64,000 nucleotides of DNA from Bacteroidota bacterium (GTDB lineage: Bacteria; Bacteroidota; Bacteroidia; B-17B0; Aurantibacillaceae): the NCBI GenBank assembly GCA_021156365.1, contig JAJNDK010000001.1, positions 372,001 to 436,000 on the forward strand, given 5' to 3'. Positions 25,942 through 35,477 of the stretch are shown here, one piece after another. The notes beneath the pieces were generated by a model, which saw nothing but the letters and a program-made list of their open reading frames with translations, was not told where the DNA came from and did no database searches. The position numbers were made by a program, and so were the translations under genes. How positions within the stretch are numbered: the first letter of the stretch is position 1; every line of letters starts with the position of its first letter.

Positions 25942-26658
25942 ATGGCTAAATTAAGCGTCAACATTAATAAAATAGCTACCTTACGAAACTCCCGCGGGCA
26001 TAATACCCCGGATGTGCAGAAAGCAGCCCTGGATATCGAACGGTTTGGCGCACAGGGCATCACCGTACATCCCCGCCCGGATGAACGCCATATCCGCTAC
26101 TCCGATGTGCATGCGCTGAAACCGCTGCTACACACGGAATTCAATATAGAAGGTAATCCAAGAGAACAAAAATTCGTTGACCTCGTACTGAGTGTAAAAC
26201 CCGCCCAGGTAACACTGGTGCCGGATACCCTGGGCCAGCTTACCTCCGATCATGGCTGGGATATCATACGCGAAAAAGCCTACCTGAAGGAGATCATCAC
26301 TGTTTTCAGGCAAGCCGGCATCCGTAGCTCCATTTTTGTTGACGCGAATGCTGAGCTCGTTAAACATGCTGCAGATAGCGGAACCGACCGCATCGAGCTG
26401 TATACGGAAAGTTATGCAAAAAATTATCCTGCCAACAGAGAAATGGCGATCCAACCCTTTGTGGAAGCAGCCGAAGCAGCCAGGCAAGCCGGATTGGGCA
26501 TTAATGCCGGGCATGACCTGAGCCTGGAGAACCTTGCGTATTTCAAACAAAATATCCCCGGTCTGCTGGAAGTTTCCATCGGGCATGCGCTGATATCAGA
26601 TGCATTGTATTATGGCCTGGAAAATACGGTACAACTATACTTACGTCAGCTGAAATAG
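25942..26658 (+). CDS. pdxJ: Pyridoxine 5'-phosphate synthase
   Basis: A 238-residue TIM-barrel enzyme that makes pyridoxine 5'-phosphate from 1-deoxyxylulose 5-phosphate and aminoacetone 3-phosphate. It has the start KLSVNINKIATLRNSRG, GITVHPRPDERHI, PAQVTLVPD (with catalytic glutamate/histidine region), GIRSSIFVD, RIELYTESYA and GINAGHDLSLENL. Length matches the family. Its position divergent to the CBS/nadK operon is a common arrangement in Bacteroidota. Confidence 0.95.
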   Translation: MAKLSVNINKIATLRNSRGHNTPDVQKAALDIERFGAQGITVHPRPDERHIRYSDVHALKPLLHTEFNIEGNPREQKFVDLVLSVKPAQVTLVPDTLGQLTSDHGWDIIREKAYLKEIITVFRQAGIRSSIFVDANAELVKHAADSGTDRIELYTESYAKNYPANREMAIQPFVEAAEAARQAGLGINAGHDLSLENLAYFKQNIPGLLEVSIGHALISDALYYGLENTVQLYLRQLK

Positions 26659-26660
26659 TT

Positions 26661-26827
26661 GGCCAGACACGGATTTCATAGCTGACCCAACACAGATTTC
26701 GCGGATTTCACGAATTTTAAATGCATTATTATAGAGATCGGTTATAAGACATGGTCGGCACAAATCCTTCAAATTATATCTGGTCATCTGTGAACTTTTC
26801 TCATCGGAGCTAAATCCATGTCTGGCC
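26661..26827. repeat. Inverted-repeat intergenic element
   Basis: GGCCAGACACGGATTT at 26661-26676 is the reverse complement, with one mismatch, of AAATCCATGTCTGGCC at 26812-26827. Between them are more short pieces of the same kind (CAGATTTCGCGGATTTC). No supported reading frame exists in the 305 bases between pdxJ and the glycosyltransferase, so this is a structured repeat, possibly MITE-like. The rest of the gap contains only the next promoter. Confidence 0.6.
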
Positions 26828-26943
26828 TGCTAAACCATGCTCGCAGGTACCGCATACCGGTAGTCTTCATCCGCGTTAATTAATTGATCCGCGCAATCTG
26901 CGGAATCTGTGTCTGCATTCTCAAAGATGTTTGGAAAATTACC

Positions 26944-26951
26944 TATATTTG
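26944..26951 (+). promoter_or_regulatory. -7 box TATATTTG of the GT2 gene
   Basis: Consensus TAnnTTTG, 12 bases before ATG 26964. Confidence 0.65.
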
Positions 26952-26963
26952 TCGGCCTGAATT

Positions 26964-27716
26964 ATGATAAACGGAAAAAAAATAATTGTTGTTTTACCGG
27001 CCTACAATGCTGCTAAAACATTGCAACGCACCTACGACGAGATCCCATTTGACATTGTAGACGACGTGGTCCTCGTGGACGACTTCAGCAAGGATAACAC
27101 CAGCGAGTTGGGAAAACAGATCGGTATCCGGCATGTGATCCGCCACGAAAAGAACAAAGGGTATGGCGGCAATCAAAAGACCTGCTACGACAAGGCTTTG
27201 GAGCTGGGTGCGGATATCGTTATCATGCTTCACCCGGATTATCAATACACACCAAAGCTCATTCCTTCTATGGCCCATATGATCGCCAATGATCTGTATC
27301 CGGTTGTATTCGGATCGCGTATACTGGGAAAAGGAGCGCTCAAAGGCGGAATGCCGCTTTATAAATACATTTTCAACCGTTGCCTTACACTTACACAAAA
27401 TATACTGGTAAATCAGAAACTTTCCGAGTACCACACAGGCTACCGGGCATTTTCGGCAGATGTGATCAGGGGAATTAATTATCACGCCAACAGCGATGAT
27501 TTTGTATTCGACAATCAGATGATCTCCCAGATCTTCTACGCAGGCTTTGATATTGCAGAGATCACCTGCCCTACCAAGTATTTCGATGAAGCTTCTTCCA
27601 TCAATTTCCGGCGAAGTGCGAAATATGGCATGGGTGTGCTGGGAACGTCCTTCACACACTTTTTCAATAAGCTGGGCCTGATGCGCTCGGAAATTTACAA
27701 AAAGCCGGGAGCCTGA
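26964..27716 (+). CDS. Family 2 glycosyltransferase (DPM-synthase-like)
   Basis: A 250-residue GT-A fold enzyme. IVVLPAYNAAKTLQRTYDEIP opens the nucleotide-sugar binding domain, DDVVLVDDFSKDNT and HPDYQYTP give the acidic residues, and GYRAFSADV follows the acceptor loop. It lacks C-terminal membrane helices, resembling dolichyl-phosphate mannose synthase-like enzymes that transfer a sugar to a lipid carrier. The substrate is unknown. Confidence 0.87.
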   Translation: MINGKKIIVVLPAYNAAKTLQRTYDEIPFDIVDDVVLVDDFSKDNTSELGKQIGIRHVIRHEKNKGYGGNQKTCYDKALELGADIVIMLHPDYQYTPKLIPSMAHMIANDLYPVVFGSRILGKGALKGGMPLYKYIFNRCLTLTQNILVNQKLSEYHTGYRAFSADVIRGINYHANSDDFVFDNQMISQIFYAGFDIAEITCPTKYFDEASSINFRRSAKYGMGVLGTSFTHFFNKLGLMRSEIYKKPGA

Positions 27717-27815
27717 TTTTCCGGCGTTCCTTTTCTTCATTTGTTTCACCTTTTGATGTATGTCGGGATATTTAATCTATTGAATTTCAATCATATTTAG
27801 TTTTGATTTTATTAT

Positions 27816-27823
27816 TATATTTG
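27816..27823 (+). promoter_or_regulatory. -7 box TATATTTG of the YfiR-TPR-SpoIIE operon
   Basis: Consensus TAnnTTTG, 42 bases before ATG 27865. Confidence 0.65.
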
Positions 27824-27864
27824 CGTTTTAATACTTGGCATTCGTTTTGCCTACGACTTTTTTG

Positions 27865-28398
27865 ATGCGTAAAGCTTTGATAATACTCTTGAGTGTATTT
27901 TTCCTGTCGTTCGACCTGGTTGAATACTCTTTATATCAAAAAGACGACGGCCCGTCAAAGATCAAAGCAACCCATCTTTACGTATTCACTAAGTATTTTG
28001 AGTGGCCGGATAATTCTTCCACTACGTTTAATATTTCCATACTCGGAGAAAACCCCGGGCTCATGTCTGAGCTCACAAAGCTCTCCGCCACCAAATCGGT
28101 AGGTTCCAAAAAGATCGAGATCAAAAACATCAATTCCATCGCAGAAGCGAATGGACCTGAAATATTATTCATTCTTTCGGATAAGTCCGGCGTACTCACC
28201 GAAGCGATTTCTAAGTTCAAAGGAAAAGGAACATTGATCGTAACCGAAAAACAGGGGCTTGCAAAAGTAGGCTCCGCTATCAATTTCGTCATTGTAGAGA
28301 ACAATATAAAATTCGAATTAAACAAAACAAGCGCAGGTAAAGCCGGCCTTAAGGTAAGTTCTAAAATAGAGCCCCTGGCCTCTAAAGTATTGGATTGA
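27865..28398 (+). CDS. YfiR family periplasmic protein (DUF4154)
   Basis: A 177-residue exported protein. Signal peptide MRKALIILLSVFFLSF, then the YfiR pattern IKATHLYVFTKYFEWPDN, FNISILGENPGLMSEL, GPEILFILSDKSG, GKGTLIVTEKQGLAKVGSAINFVIVENNIKFELN and a conserved GLKVSSKI...A end. In Pseudomonas, YfiR represses the cyclase YfiN from the periplasm. Here no cyclase is nearby; instead the third gene of the operon is a membrane SpoIIE phosphatase, which could be the regulated partner. The ATG at 27865 is used because an in-frame codon at 27835 would place extra residues before the signal peptide. Confidence 0.85.
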   Translation: MRKALIILLSVFFLSFDLVEYSLYQKDDGPSKIKATHLYVFTKYFEWPDNSSTTFNISILGENPGLMSELTKLSATKSVGSKKIEIKNINSIAEANGPEILFILSDKSGVLTEAISKFKGKGTLIVTEKQGLAKVGSAINFVIVENNIKFELNKTSAGKAGLKVSSKIEPLASKVLD

Positions 28399-29276
28399 TG
28401 CTGAAGTGTAAGACATATCATATGTTGATCGGGCTGATGATGTTGGCAGGGATCTCCCTTGCCCAAACGTCAAAGGTTCAGCGTGCATATGAATTGGTGC
28501 AACAAGGCAAGCTGGATTCGGCAAAAATGGTGATCGATGATGCAATGCTGGAACCGGATGCAGCCAAAGAATACCAATCCTGGTACATCATGGGCTTTAT
28601 CTATAAAGAGATCTATAAACAGCGGGAGACAAGCAATGTAAAATCCTCTGCAAGGGATATTGCCGTGCAGGCACTGACAAAAGCTGTAGAGCTGGATGTT
28701 CAGAAAGAACAAACAGCCAATATGATGCAGAACCTGAAATACCTTGGCTCCAAATACAACAACGATGCGATCCGCACGATGGACACCGTGAACTATATAC
28801 TTTCCGGTGAGCTGTTCGAAAAATATATAAAAACCTATAAGCTCTGTGAGCCCGGCTTTAATGAAATAAGCAAACGGATCGAATATTACCTGGCGATCAG
28901 CTACAAATTCCAGGGATATTTCGAAGAGACCAATTCCACCAATATACTGAAGCTTACCGAGACCTATCTGAACAAAGCGCTGGCACACGATCCGAACTCT
29001 CCTACAGCCAACAAAAATTTCGCTCTCCTCTATTACAACATGGGAGTTACTATCATCAAGAAAATGGATTATGATGTAGACCTCGAGCAGCTGTACATTT
29101 TGCAGGATCATGCCACTAAGCTGTTTAAACAGGCAGAGCCATTTATGCTGAAAGCGCATGGCATCTCTCCGAAAGATAAAACGATATTAGAAGGCTTGCA
29201 GGGTATTTATTATCAGTTGAACGATACAGAGAAATCGAACCTGTACAAAAAGAAATTTGAAGAGGCCGGTAATTGA
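28398..29276 (+). CDS. Secreted TPR-repeat protein
   Basis: A 292-residue protein with a signal peptide (ending GISLAQ) and helical repeats: AYELVQQGKLDSAKMVIDDAML, YIMGFIYKEI, AVQALTKAVELD, YLNKALAHDPNSPTANKNFALLYYNMG and a final YYQLNDTEKSNLYKKKFEEAG. These fit tetratricopeptide repeats. ATG 28398 overlaps the TGA of the yfiR-like gene (TGATG), which suggests translational coupling. It stands between a YfiR-like protein and a SpoIIE phosphatase and may link them in the periplasm. Confidence 0.8.
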   Translation: MLKCKTYHMLIGLMMLAGISLAQTSKVQRAYELVQQGKLDSAKMVIDDAMLEPDAAKEYQSWYIMGFIYKEIYKQRETSNVKSSARDIAVQALTKAVELDVQKEQTANMMQNLKYLGSKYNNDAIRTMDTVNYILSGELFEKYIKTYKLCEPGFNEISKRIEYYLAISYKFQGYFEETNSTNILKLTETYLNKALAHDPNSPTANKNFALLYYNMGVTIIKKMDYDVDLEQLYILQDHATKLFKQAEPFMLKAHGISPKDKTILEGLQGIYYQLNDTEKSNLYKKKFEEAGN

Positions 29277-29297
29277 TCCGGTATTGAATATATTTAT

Positions 29298-31088
29298 ATG
29301 AAGTTTAAGTTTACAATTGGATTAAAAATAGCATTGGGTTTCGGTGTAGTGATTCTACTCACCGTTATTGCATTTATATTTACCAATATTACCCTTAACG
29401 AAAGTAAATCGAAAACAAATCATGTTATTCAAACAGTTACGCCATCCGTAACGCAGCTGAACGAGCTGAACCTGATCATCGAGCGTTCCCAAAAACTGAT
29501 CTTCCTCTGGTATTTTTCACAGAACGACGCGCCTGAAAAACAGGAGCTGGTAGGCCTGATCGAAAAAGATTATCCCTATGTAAAAAAACGAGTGGATAGT
29601 TTATCGGTAAACTGGACACAGGGAGACCGGAACCGCATCAAACATGTATTTAAGCTGACGGATGAATTATATGCCAATTACCAGGCAGAGCTGATGAACA
29701 AGCTGACCAGGTTCGAGGATTACGACAATACCTCCCTTTATTTTCAGCTACGTATCACACTCGAAGATTTTAACGAGGATGCCATCCTGATCCGTGAAAA
29801 ATTATCTCCGCTCATCGAATCGCAGAAGAACCACGCAAAAGCCGTGACCGGTGAAATGTTCGACTCTTTTAATTTCCTGCAGATCTTCGTAAAGCTCCTG
29901 GGTTTTGCGCTTGTGATCGGAGGGATCTTTGTGGCTTTCATTACTATCCGTACCATTGTGAAACCGGTTAAGCTCCTGAAAGAGATGCTGAATGCCATGA
30001 GCAAAGGGATCATCCCGAAGCAGCGTTTCCAGAAAAGAAGCGATGAGATCGGAGAGATGAACGAAGCGCTCACAGGGCTCGTCGGGGCGCTCGAAGGCAC
30101 TACCGACTTCGCGCGTGAAGTGGGTAGCGGTAACTTTACTTCTGCATATGAACCGCTGAGCGACCAGGATTCATTAGGACATGCGTTGTTGAAAATGCGC
30201 CACAACCTTGCAGAGAATGAGCGTGTGCTGGAACAAAAAGTAATTGAGCGTACGGAAGAAGTTGTAAAGCAAAAAGAAGAGATCCTTGAGAAGAACGAAG
30301 AGCTCGAAGTACTGTATACACAGGTTACGGATAGTATCCGCTATGCAAAACGTATCCAGGAAGCGATCCTGCCGCCTGAATCCGTTGCCAGCTCTATCCT
30401 CCCCGATTCATTTATATTGTACAAACCGAAAGATATTGTTTCCGGTGATTTCTACTGGCTGGACAAAAAGAACGGGAAAGCAATGGTGGCTGCTGTGGAT
30501 TGCACGGGTCACGGGGTTCCGGGCGCTTTTATGAGCATCGTGGGATACAACCTGCTAAAAGACATCGTTACCAACTCCAGCCTCACGGCACCGGGTGAGA
30601 TCATGGATGCCATGAGCGACGGGGTAAATAAGACTTTGCACAACCGGACAAAATTCGGTGCGGAAGGCGGACAAACAAAAGACGGAATGGATATGACCAT
30701 GCTGTCGATCGACTATGACAACATGGAATTGCAGTTTGCCGGTGCCAACAACCCGCTCTACATTATCCGTGGCGGAGAGGTGATCCAGTACAAAGCAGAT
30801 AAATTCCCGATCGGGTACAGCATATTCGACGAGCCGAAAAAATATTACACGCATACTATTTCTCTTCAAAAGAATGACCTGGTTTATATCTTCTCCGATG
30901 GGTATGCAGATCAGTTTGGCGGACCGAAAGGAAAAAAACTGATGGCAGGCAAATTCAGGGAATTACTACTGATCGCTTCCAAACTTCCGATCAGCGAGCA
31001 AAAAGCTTTCCTTAACAACACCATCGAATCATGGAGAGGGAATCTGGAGCAGGTAGACGATATGCTGGTGATCGGCATCCGTATGTAG
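29298..31088 (+). CDS. HAMP-containing membrane SpoIIE-type phosphatase
   Basis: A 596-residue protein: membrane helix at about 11-30, an extracytoplasmic helical region to about 195 (sensor), second membrane helix (FVKLLGFALVIGGIFVAFITI), a HAMP domain near 215-290 (IVKPVKLLKEMLNAMSKGIIPKQ...DEIGEMNEAL), a coiled coil and a SpoIIE/PP2C domain with GDFYWLDK, AVDCTGHGVPGAFMSIVG, DGMDMTML and IFSDGYADQFGGPKGKK. The tail ends VDDMLVIGIRM, a variant of the shared VDDVCVIGIRL. Third gene of the yfiR-tpr operon (21-base gap). Its phosphoprotein substrate is unknown. Confidence 0.9.
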   Translation: MKFKFTIGLKIALGFGVVILLTVIAFIFTNITLNESKSKTNHVIQTVTPSVTQLNELNLIIERSQKLIFLWYFSQNDAPEKQELVGLIEKDYPYVKKRVDSLSVNWTQGDRNRIKHVFKLTDELYANYQAELMNKLTRFEDYDNTSLYFQLRITLEDFNEDAILIREKLSPLIESQKNHAKAVTGEMFDSFNFLQIFVKLLGFALVIGGIFVAFITIRTIVKPVKLLKEMLNAMSKGIIPKQRFQKRSDEIGEMNEALTGLVGALEGTTDFAREVGSGNFTSAYEPLSDQDSLGHALLKMRHNLAENERVLEQKVIERTEEVVKQKEEILEKNEELEVLYTQVTDSIRYAKRIQEAILPPESVASSILPDSFILYKPKDIVSGDFYWLDKKNGKAMVAAVDCTGHGVPGAFMSIVGYNLLKDIVTNSSLTAPGEIMDAMSDGVNKTLHNRTKFGAEGGQTKDGMDMTMLSIDYDNMELQFAGANNPLYIIRGGEVIQYKADKFPIGYSIFDEPKKYYTHTISLQKNDLVYIFSDGYADQFGGPKGKKLMAGKFRELLLIASKLPISEQKAFLNNTIESWRGNLEQVDDMLVIGIRM

Positions 31089-31151
31089 CTTTGCACGGCA
31101 AGGCAAACTCATTCATTTTCACAATTTCATTTATTTTCATTTTAGATTATC

Positions 31152-32225
31152 ATGGTTGACAAATTAGAAGCGATCAAACGCAGGTACGAGGACGTAGAAT
31201 TAAAGCTGGCAGATCCCACTGTTATTTCGGATATGAATCAGTTCAAAAAACTGAACAAGGAATACAGGGATCTGGAGCCGGTGGTAGAGATATACGGCGA
31301 ATACAAAGTATTGCTGAACAATATCGAGTCGGCCAATGAGATCCTGGCAACCGAGAAAGACAAGGATATGCTGGACATGGCTAAGGAAGAGCTGGAGGCC
31401 ACACGCGCAGCGAAAGAAAAAATGGAGGACACGATCCGTTTCATGCTGATCCCGAAAGATCCGGAAGATGCCAAGAATGCCGTGTTGGAGATCCGTTCCG
31501 GAACAGGCGGCGATGAAGCCTCTATCTTTGCCGGCAATCTCTTCGAAATGTATATGCGCTATTTCGAGAACAAAGGATTTAAGACCGAGCTGGTAGATGA
31601 GAACCCGGGAACGATGGGCGGTTTCAATAAAGTAGTGGTGAACGTGATCGGCGACAGTGCTTACGGAACAATGAAATTCGAAAGTGGCGTGCATCGTGTA
31701 CAACGCGTGCCTGCTACCGAAACACAGGGGCGTGTTCATACCTCTGCCGCTACCGTAGTGGTGCTCCCGGAAGCAGAAGAAGTGGATGTGGTGATCAATC
31801 CTGCCGACATAGAGGTCCAGACATCGCGTTCGGGTGGTGCAGGTGGACAGAATGTGAACAAGGTGGAAACCAAAGTGCAGATCACACACAAACCAACCGG
31901 AATCATGGTGGTATGCCAGATCGAGCGTTCGCAGTTAGGTAACAAGGAACGGGCGATGCAAATGCTCCGTACAAAATTATACGAGATCGAATTCGAGAAA
32001 AAACAAAGCAGCATTATTGCCAAGCGCAAAACGATGGTGACAACCGGCGATCGCTCGGCCAAGATCCGTACCTACAACTATCCGCAGAACAGGATCACGG
32101 ACCACCGGATCAACATGACGCTTTATAACCTCACCGAATTCATGAACGGGGATATCCAGGAAATGATAGATGCGCTGCAGTTTGCGGAGAACGCAGAGAG
32201 GCTGAAAGAAGGCGGATTGTCGTAA
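31152..32225 (+). CDS. prfA: Peptide chain release factor 1
   Basis: A 357-residue class I release factor for UAA and UAG. The codon-recognising tripeptide is PAT in [15 protein letters not shown], as in E. coli RF1, and the GGQ peptidyl-hydrolysis motif is in [25 protein letters not shown]. Domain 1 ([22 protein letters not shown]) and the C-terminal [17 protein letters not shown] are intact. Its presence argues against any amber-codon reassignment in this genome. Confidence 0.96.
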   Translation: MVDKLEAIKRRYEDVELKLADPTVISDMNQFKKLNKEYRDLEPVVEIYGEYKVLLNNIESANEILATEKDKDMLDMAKEELEATRAAKEKMEDTIRFMLIPKDPEDAKNAVLEIRSGTGGDEASIFAGNLFEMYMRYFENKGFKTELVDENPGTMGGFNKVVVNVIGDSAYGTMKFESGVHRVQRVPATETQGRVHTSAATVVVLPEAEEVDVVINPADIEVQTSRSGGAGGQNVNKVETKVQITHKPTGIMVVCQIERSQLGNKERAMQMLRTKLYEIEFEKKQSSIIAKRKTMVTTGDRSAKIRTYNYPQNRITDHRINMTLYNLTEFMNGDIQEMIDALQFAENAERLKEGGLS

Positions 32226-32303
32226 ATGCATTTGGAACCATTGCGAAGCGAAGACTCTCAGTCAATGGCAGAAAATGTGAATACCTGAATGAATAGTTGT
32301 AGT

Positions 32304-32773
32304 TTAGTCTTCTAAAAAACGAATACACTGCATTTCGCGAAGTCCGTTTGTATAATAATCGATCCTTCCACTTTTTTTCTGAACAGCATCACGGATGCAG
32401 AAAATTCCATATTCGTTTATGGAGATACTTTCCTTTAGAATTGTGTTTTTTTCGTATTTAACTTTGACTTGCTCCGATTATAATAAGGCTGGTAAAACAC
32501 CCAATTTCCGATCTTTTTCCCATTGTCGTATTGCCCTTTTGCATACACCTTGCCTTCCGGTGAAAAATACAGCCAGAGCCCGTCTTTCAATGAGTCTTTG
32601 TAGTTACCTAAAGAATACCAGGGTTTCTCCTCATTGATACCCATCATACGCGGATCCGGCTTGTAATAATACCGGATGGAATTAAAATGTTTGCCGTGAT
32701 ACACCGTATCCAACACCTGGGCCTTCAAACCGCCCAGGCAAAACAAACATATCAGAACAACAATTGTTTTCAT
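32304..32773 (-). pseudogene. Secreted MORN/YwqK-like protein, frameshifted
   Basis: Signal peptide MKTIVVLICLFCLGGLKAQ, then YHGKHFNSIRYYYKP and the MORN-variant KDGLWLYFSPEGKVYAKGQYDNGKKIGNWVFYQPYYN. In the first frame it stops at 32435, after a tail without family character. In a neighbouring frame the coding continues as EQVKVKYEKNTILKESISIN followed by EYGIFCIRDAVQKKSGRIDY and ends FLED at 32304-32306. One base lost near 32474-32478 joins them, giving about 156 residues. Either a mutation or an assembly error. The gene lies five bases after the 33327 gene on the same strand. Confidence 0.75.
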
Positions 32774-32787
32774 ACTACTCATAGGTT

Positions 32788-33327
32788 TTAATCTTCCGGC
32801 AACCGGAGACAGGTAATTTTACTATTCCCCGTAAAAAGTACAACAGTTCCCTCCGCATTGCTTACATAGTCTCCGGACACAATCCTGCCTGTAGGAGGAT
32901 TTGAATTATTGATGGAGGCGTATTTGCCGATCACGACACGCGTTTCGTTTGGGGCTTCCGCTTTCCGGATGGTAATTGTTCCCTTACGACATTCATCCAT
33001 ACAGATCGGGTACAACATCCCGGTAATCATTTTGGGTGGAAATATGCTGTCCACATTCACTGTGTCACTCTTCGCGAGTACATTGGTATAATCCAGCCAA
33101 ACGTTGTCATCCTTATAGAAATAATAAGTATCGTAAATTTTTGTAGCGTCGAGATACACTGTATACCCGTTTGTGGTGAAGCTCAGAACTTTAGTATAAG
33201 ATACCGGCTTGATCTTGTGTTTTTTCTTTTTCGTGATCGTGTAAGAATTGGGATCCAGCACATTCTGGGAATAGGATGAACAGAAAATTCCTGTTAAAAT
33301 TAAAAAGAATAAAAATTTCATTCGCAT
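32788..33327 (-). CDS. Unidentified secreted protein
   Basis: A 179-residue protein with a signal peptide (MRMKFLFFLILTGIFCSSYSQ; the second methionine at 33321 is an equal start candidate). The mature part is rich in beta-strand patterns (VLSFTTNGYTVYLDATKIYDTYYFYKDDNVW) and has two cysteines in PICMDECRKG. I do not recognise a family. It is in an operon with the frameshifted MORN-like gene downstream. Confidence 0.65.
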   Translation of the reverse strand: MRMKFLFFLILTGIFCSSYSQNVLDPNSYTITKKKKHKIKPVSYTKVLSFTTNGYTVYLDATKIYDTYYFYKDDNVWLDYTNVLAKSDTVNVDSIFPPKMITGMLYPICMDECRKGTITIRKAEAPNETRVVIGKYASINNSNPPTGRIVSGDYVSNAEGTVVLFTGNSKITCLRLPED

Positions 33328-33418
33328 ATTGATAGAAAACAGATCGTAGCTATTACTAAAGATAGGAAATTATATCCGGATTTACTCTTCCCGAATCGGA
33401 TATCTGTGAAGCTGATCT

Positions 33419-34975
33419 TTACCCGACAATTATTTTTTTCATTATCACTTTCTTACCCGAAAATACTCTCAGGAAATAAACGCCTTTCGGAAGATCCGAA
33501 AGATCCATTTCAGTTCTTTCCCTTTGTTTCTCAGGATCAAACGAATATTTTATTGCACCCAATACATCACACACTTCTGCTTTCTCTATCAGCGAATGGT
33601 TCATTTGAAGCATCAGCTTCCCGGTAGTCGGATTAGGATATACAAGCAAATCCCCTGATCCTTCTTTCTCCCCTATTCCAACCGGTGACTCTATATATCT
33701 TGCCACTGTAAAATTGGTTCCGTCGGGCCAGGATGCAGAGCCGGTTCCCACTATTTTACCGTCTGTCTGGATCCCTATCGCTCGGATAGAGCTCGCATTG
33801 ATCCCAACAGGTGTTATCACTATTCCGTCGGTATCAAAGGTATTGTCTATTGTTCCATCCGTATTGAACTGCATGAGCGAAAAATCAGTAAGAGAAGATT
33901 GTTCCATAGCGCCGCCCACCAAAATTTTACCATCGCTCCGGATCACCATGCTACTCCCTAAAAACTTCATCCCGGCCTGGGTTTGTACAAAAGTGGAAAC
34001 AAGACCTCCTGCACCAAAGGTATTATCAGGAATTCCCAGGGAATCGAGACGGATCAAGGTCGTATAATCCGAAGCTGTATTTCCCATCAGTACTATCTTT
34101 CCATCGCTCTGTACCGAAACAGCAAAACACTGATCTTCGCTGCCAACACTCTGCGTATAGATCCCGCCACCCGCAAACCCATTGTCAGGAGAACCATTTG
34201 CATGGAACCTCGCTATAAAAAAGTCATAGCTTGCCGTCTGTCCGGCCTGGCCTCCGACAACAATCTTTCCATCTGCCTGGATAGAAACCGCAGTGCCATA
34301 GCTGCCCGCGTAGCCCTGAACGGAAGTTGTGACAATTCCATTGGTTCCGAACGAAGCGTCGGGAGTCCCGCTTGTGTCGAGCCGAAGCACCAGTATCTTC
34401 GTGCTGCTGTCCGTTGCCGATCCACAGGCTACGATCTTTCCGTCGCTTTGAAGCGCGAGGCTTAGTCCATAGAACTGATCGGGACAGGTTCCCATTATAA
34501 ACATACCATTGACTGCAAAAGCCGAATCGCGACTCCCGTCAGGCAGATAACGCACTATCACCAGGTGGCTGCTAGAAACACCCGGGGTAGGACAGGATTC
34601 GGAAGAAGTGCCAAGCGCTACTATTTTACCATCGTTCTGAACCGCGACCGAACGGAGCACATCCGTTCCGCTGAAAACACCATTTGTTCTTACAATACCT
34701 CCGGCCCCGAATGCAGCATCCAGTGATCCATTCGTGTTATACCGTATCATCGAGAAATCCCAGGAAGTACCGGAATAAATGGCTGCACCGGCCGTCAGTA
34801 TCTTTCCGTCACTTTGTATAGTAAGCGCATTCGATTGTCCCATGAGACTACCTGGAATATCCGTTTCAACGATCCCTGTTGTACCAAAACTATTGTCGGG
34901 TACGATCTGCTGGGCAAATTCCGGGAAAGGTAAAAAGCATGCAATTACAAACAGCTTCAGCACCGTTCTTCTCAT
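33419..34975 (-). CDS. Delta-60 repeat protein with T9SS sorting domain
   Basis: About 518 residues. Signal peptide MRRTVLKLFVIACFLPFPEFAQ, then seven or more delta-60 repeats (pattern ...SDGKILVGGA...RYNTNGSLDAAFGAGGIV) running to about residue 420, and a C-terminal T9SS type A sorting domain (LLVYPNPTTGKLML...LPKGVYFLRVFSGKKVIMKKIIVG). It is therefore exported to the surface through T9SS. The start at 34975 (second methionine) gives the better signal peptide. The ligand is unknown. It follows the 35465 gene on the same strand. Confidence 0.87.
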   Translation of the reverse strand: MRRTVLKLFVIACFLPFPEFAQQIVPDNSFGTTGIVETDIPGSLMGQSNALTIQSDGKILTAGAAIYSGTSWDFSMIRYNTNGSLDAAFGAGGIVRTNGVFSGTDVLRSVAVQNDGKIVALGTSSESCPTPGVSSSHLVIVRYLPDGSRDSAFAVNGMFIMGTCPDQFYGLSLALQSDGKIVACGSATDSSTKILVLRLDTSGTPDASFGTNGIVTTSVQGYAGSYGTAVSIQADGKIVVGGQAGQTASYDFFIARFHANGSPDNGFAGGGIYTQSVGSEDQCFAVSVQSDGKIVLMGNTASDYTTLIRLDSLGIPDNTFGAGGLVSTFVQTQAGMKFLGSSMVIRSDGKILVGGAMEQSSLTDFSLMQFNTDGTIDNTFDTDGIVITPVGINASSIRAIGIQTDGKIVGTGSASWPDGTNFTVARYIESPVGIGEKEGSGDLLVYPNPTTGKLMLQMNHSLIEKAEVCDVLGAIKYSFDPEKQRERTEMDLSDLPKGVYFLRVFSGKKVIMKKIIVG

Positions 34976-35006
34976 TTTCTTTTCCATAAACTGTTAATTT
35001 TCGGGT

Positions 35007-35465
35007 TTATACTTTCGCTTTCAGCCAGCTTTTCTTCAAAGGGATCTTAAAAGAAGTCTCCAGCTCATCGGAATTGCTTACTGCAGGATTAAAAACGATG
35101 GTATCGTCGTTCACCTGCTTGTTCGCATAGAGCTCTTTTATTTTGGAAGCATGCACTATTTCAATAGTACCGGCTTCGGTTTGAAAGGGAACCAATAAAC
35201 GGTTCAGTAATTCGATGTTGTATTTCAGCTGCAATTCCTTGATGAACTGCACCTGTTTGTCGATGCTGCAACCGCTGGCTGCGTAACTTTGTTCATCCAC
35301 AGTGATGATCAGGAAGCGGCGATCACGTATTTCGAAAGTGGCTGTCAGTGGCGTTCCGTGTGCCTTCCAGTTCTCAAGAAAAAACTGCGTATCGGCAGAG
35401 ATACCGGCAAGCAATTCATCGTTCAATTCCTTATTGGAAAAATAAGTCCAAACCTTGCCTTTCAT
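35007..35465 (-). CDS. Conserved Bacteroidota protein of unknown function
   Basis: A 152-residue soluble protein without signal peptide or membrane segment. Distinct stretches include KVWTYFSNKELNDELL, DRRFLIITVDEQSYAASGCSIDKQVQFIKELQ and a C-terminal SWLKAKV. Databases often call such proteins ABC-transporter ATPase, but no Walker motifs are visible. The gene is 12 bases downstream of the CCG iron-sulfur gene, so they are probably co-transcribed. Confidence 0.7.
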   Translation of the reverse strand: MKGKVWTYFSNKELNDELLAGISADTQFFLENWKAHGTPLTATFEIRDRRFLIITVDEQSYAASGCSIDKQVQFIKELQLKYNIELLNRLLVPFQTEAGTIEIVHASKIKELYANKQVNDDTIVFNPAVSNSDELETSFKIPLKKSWLKAKV

Positions 35466-35477
35466 ATCGTATAGTAT

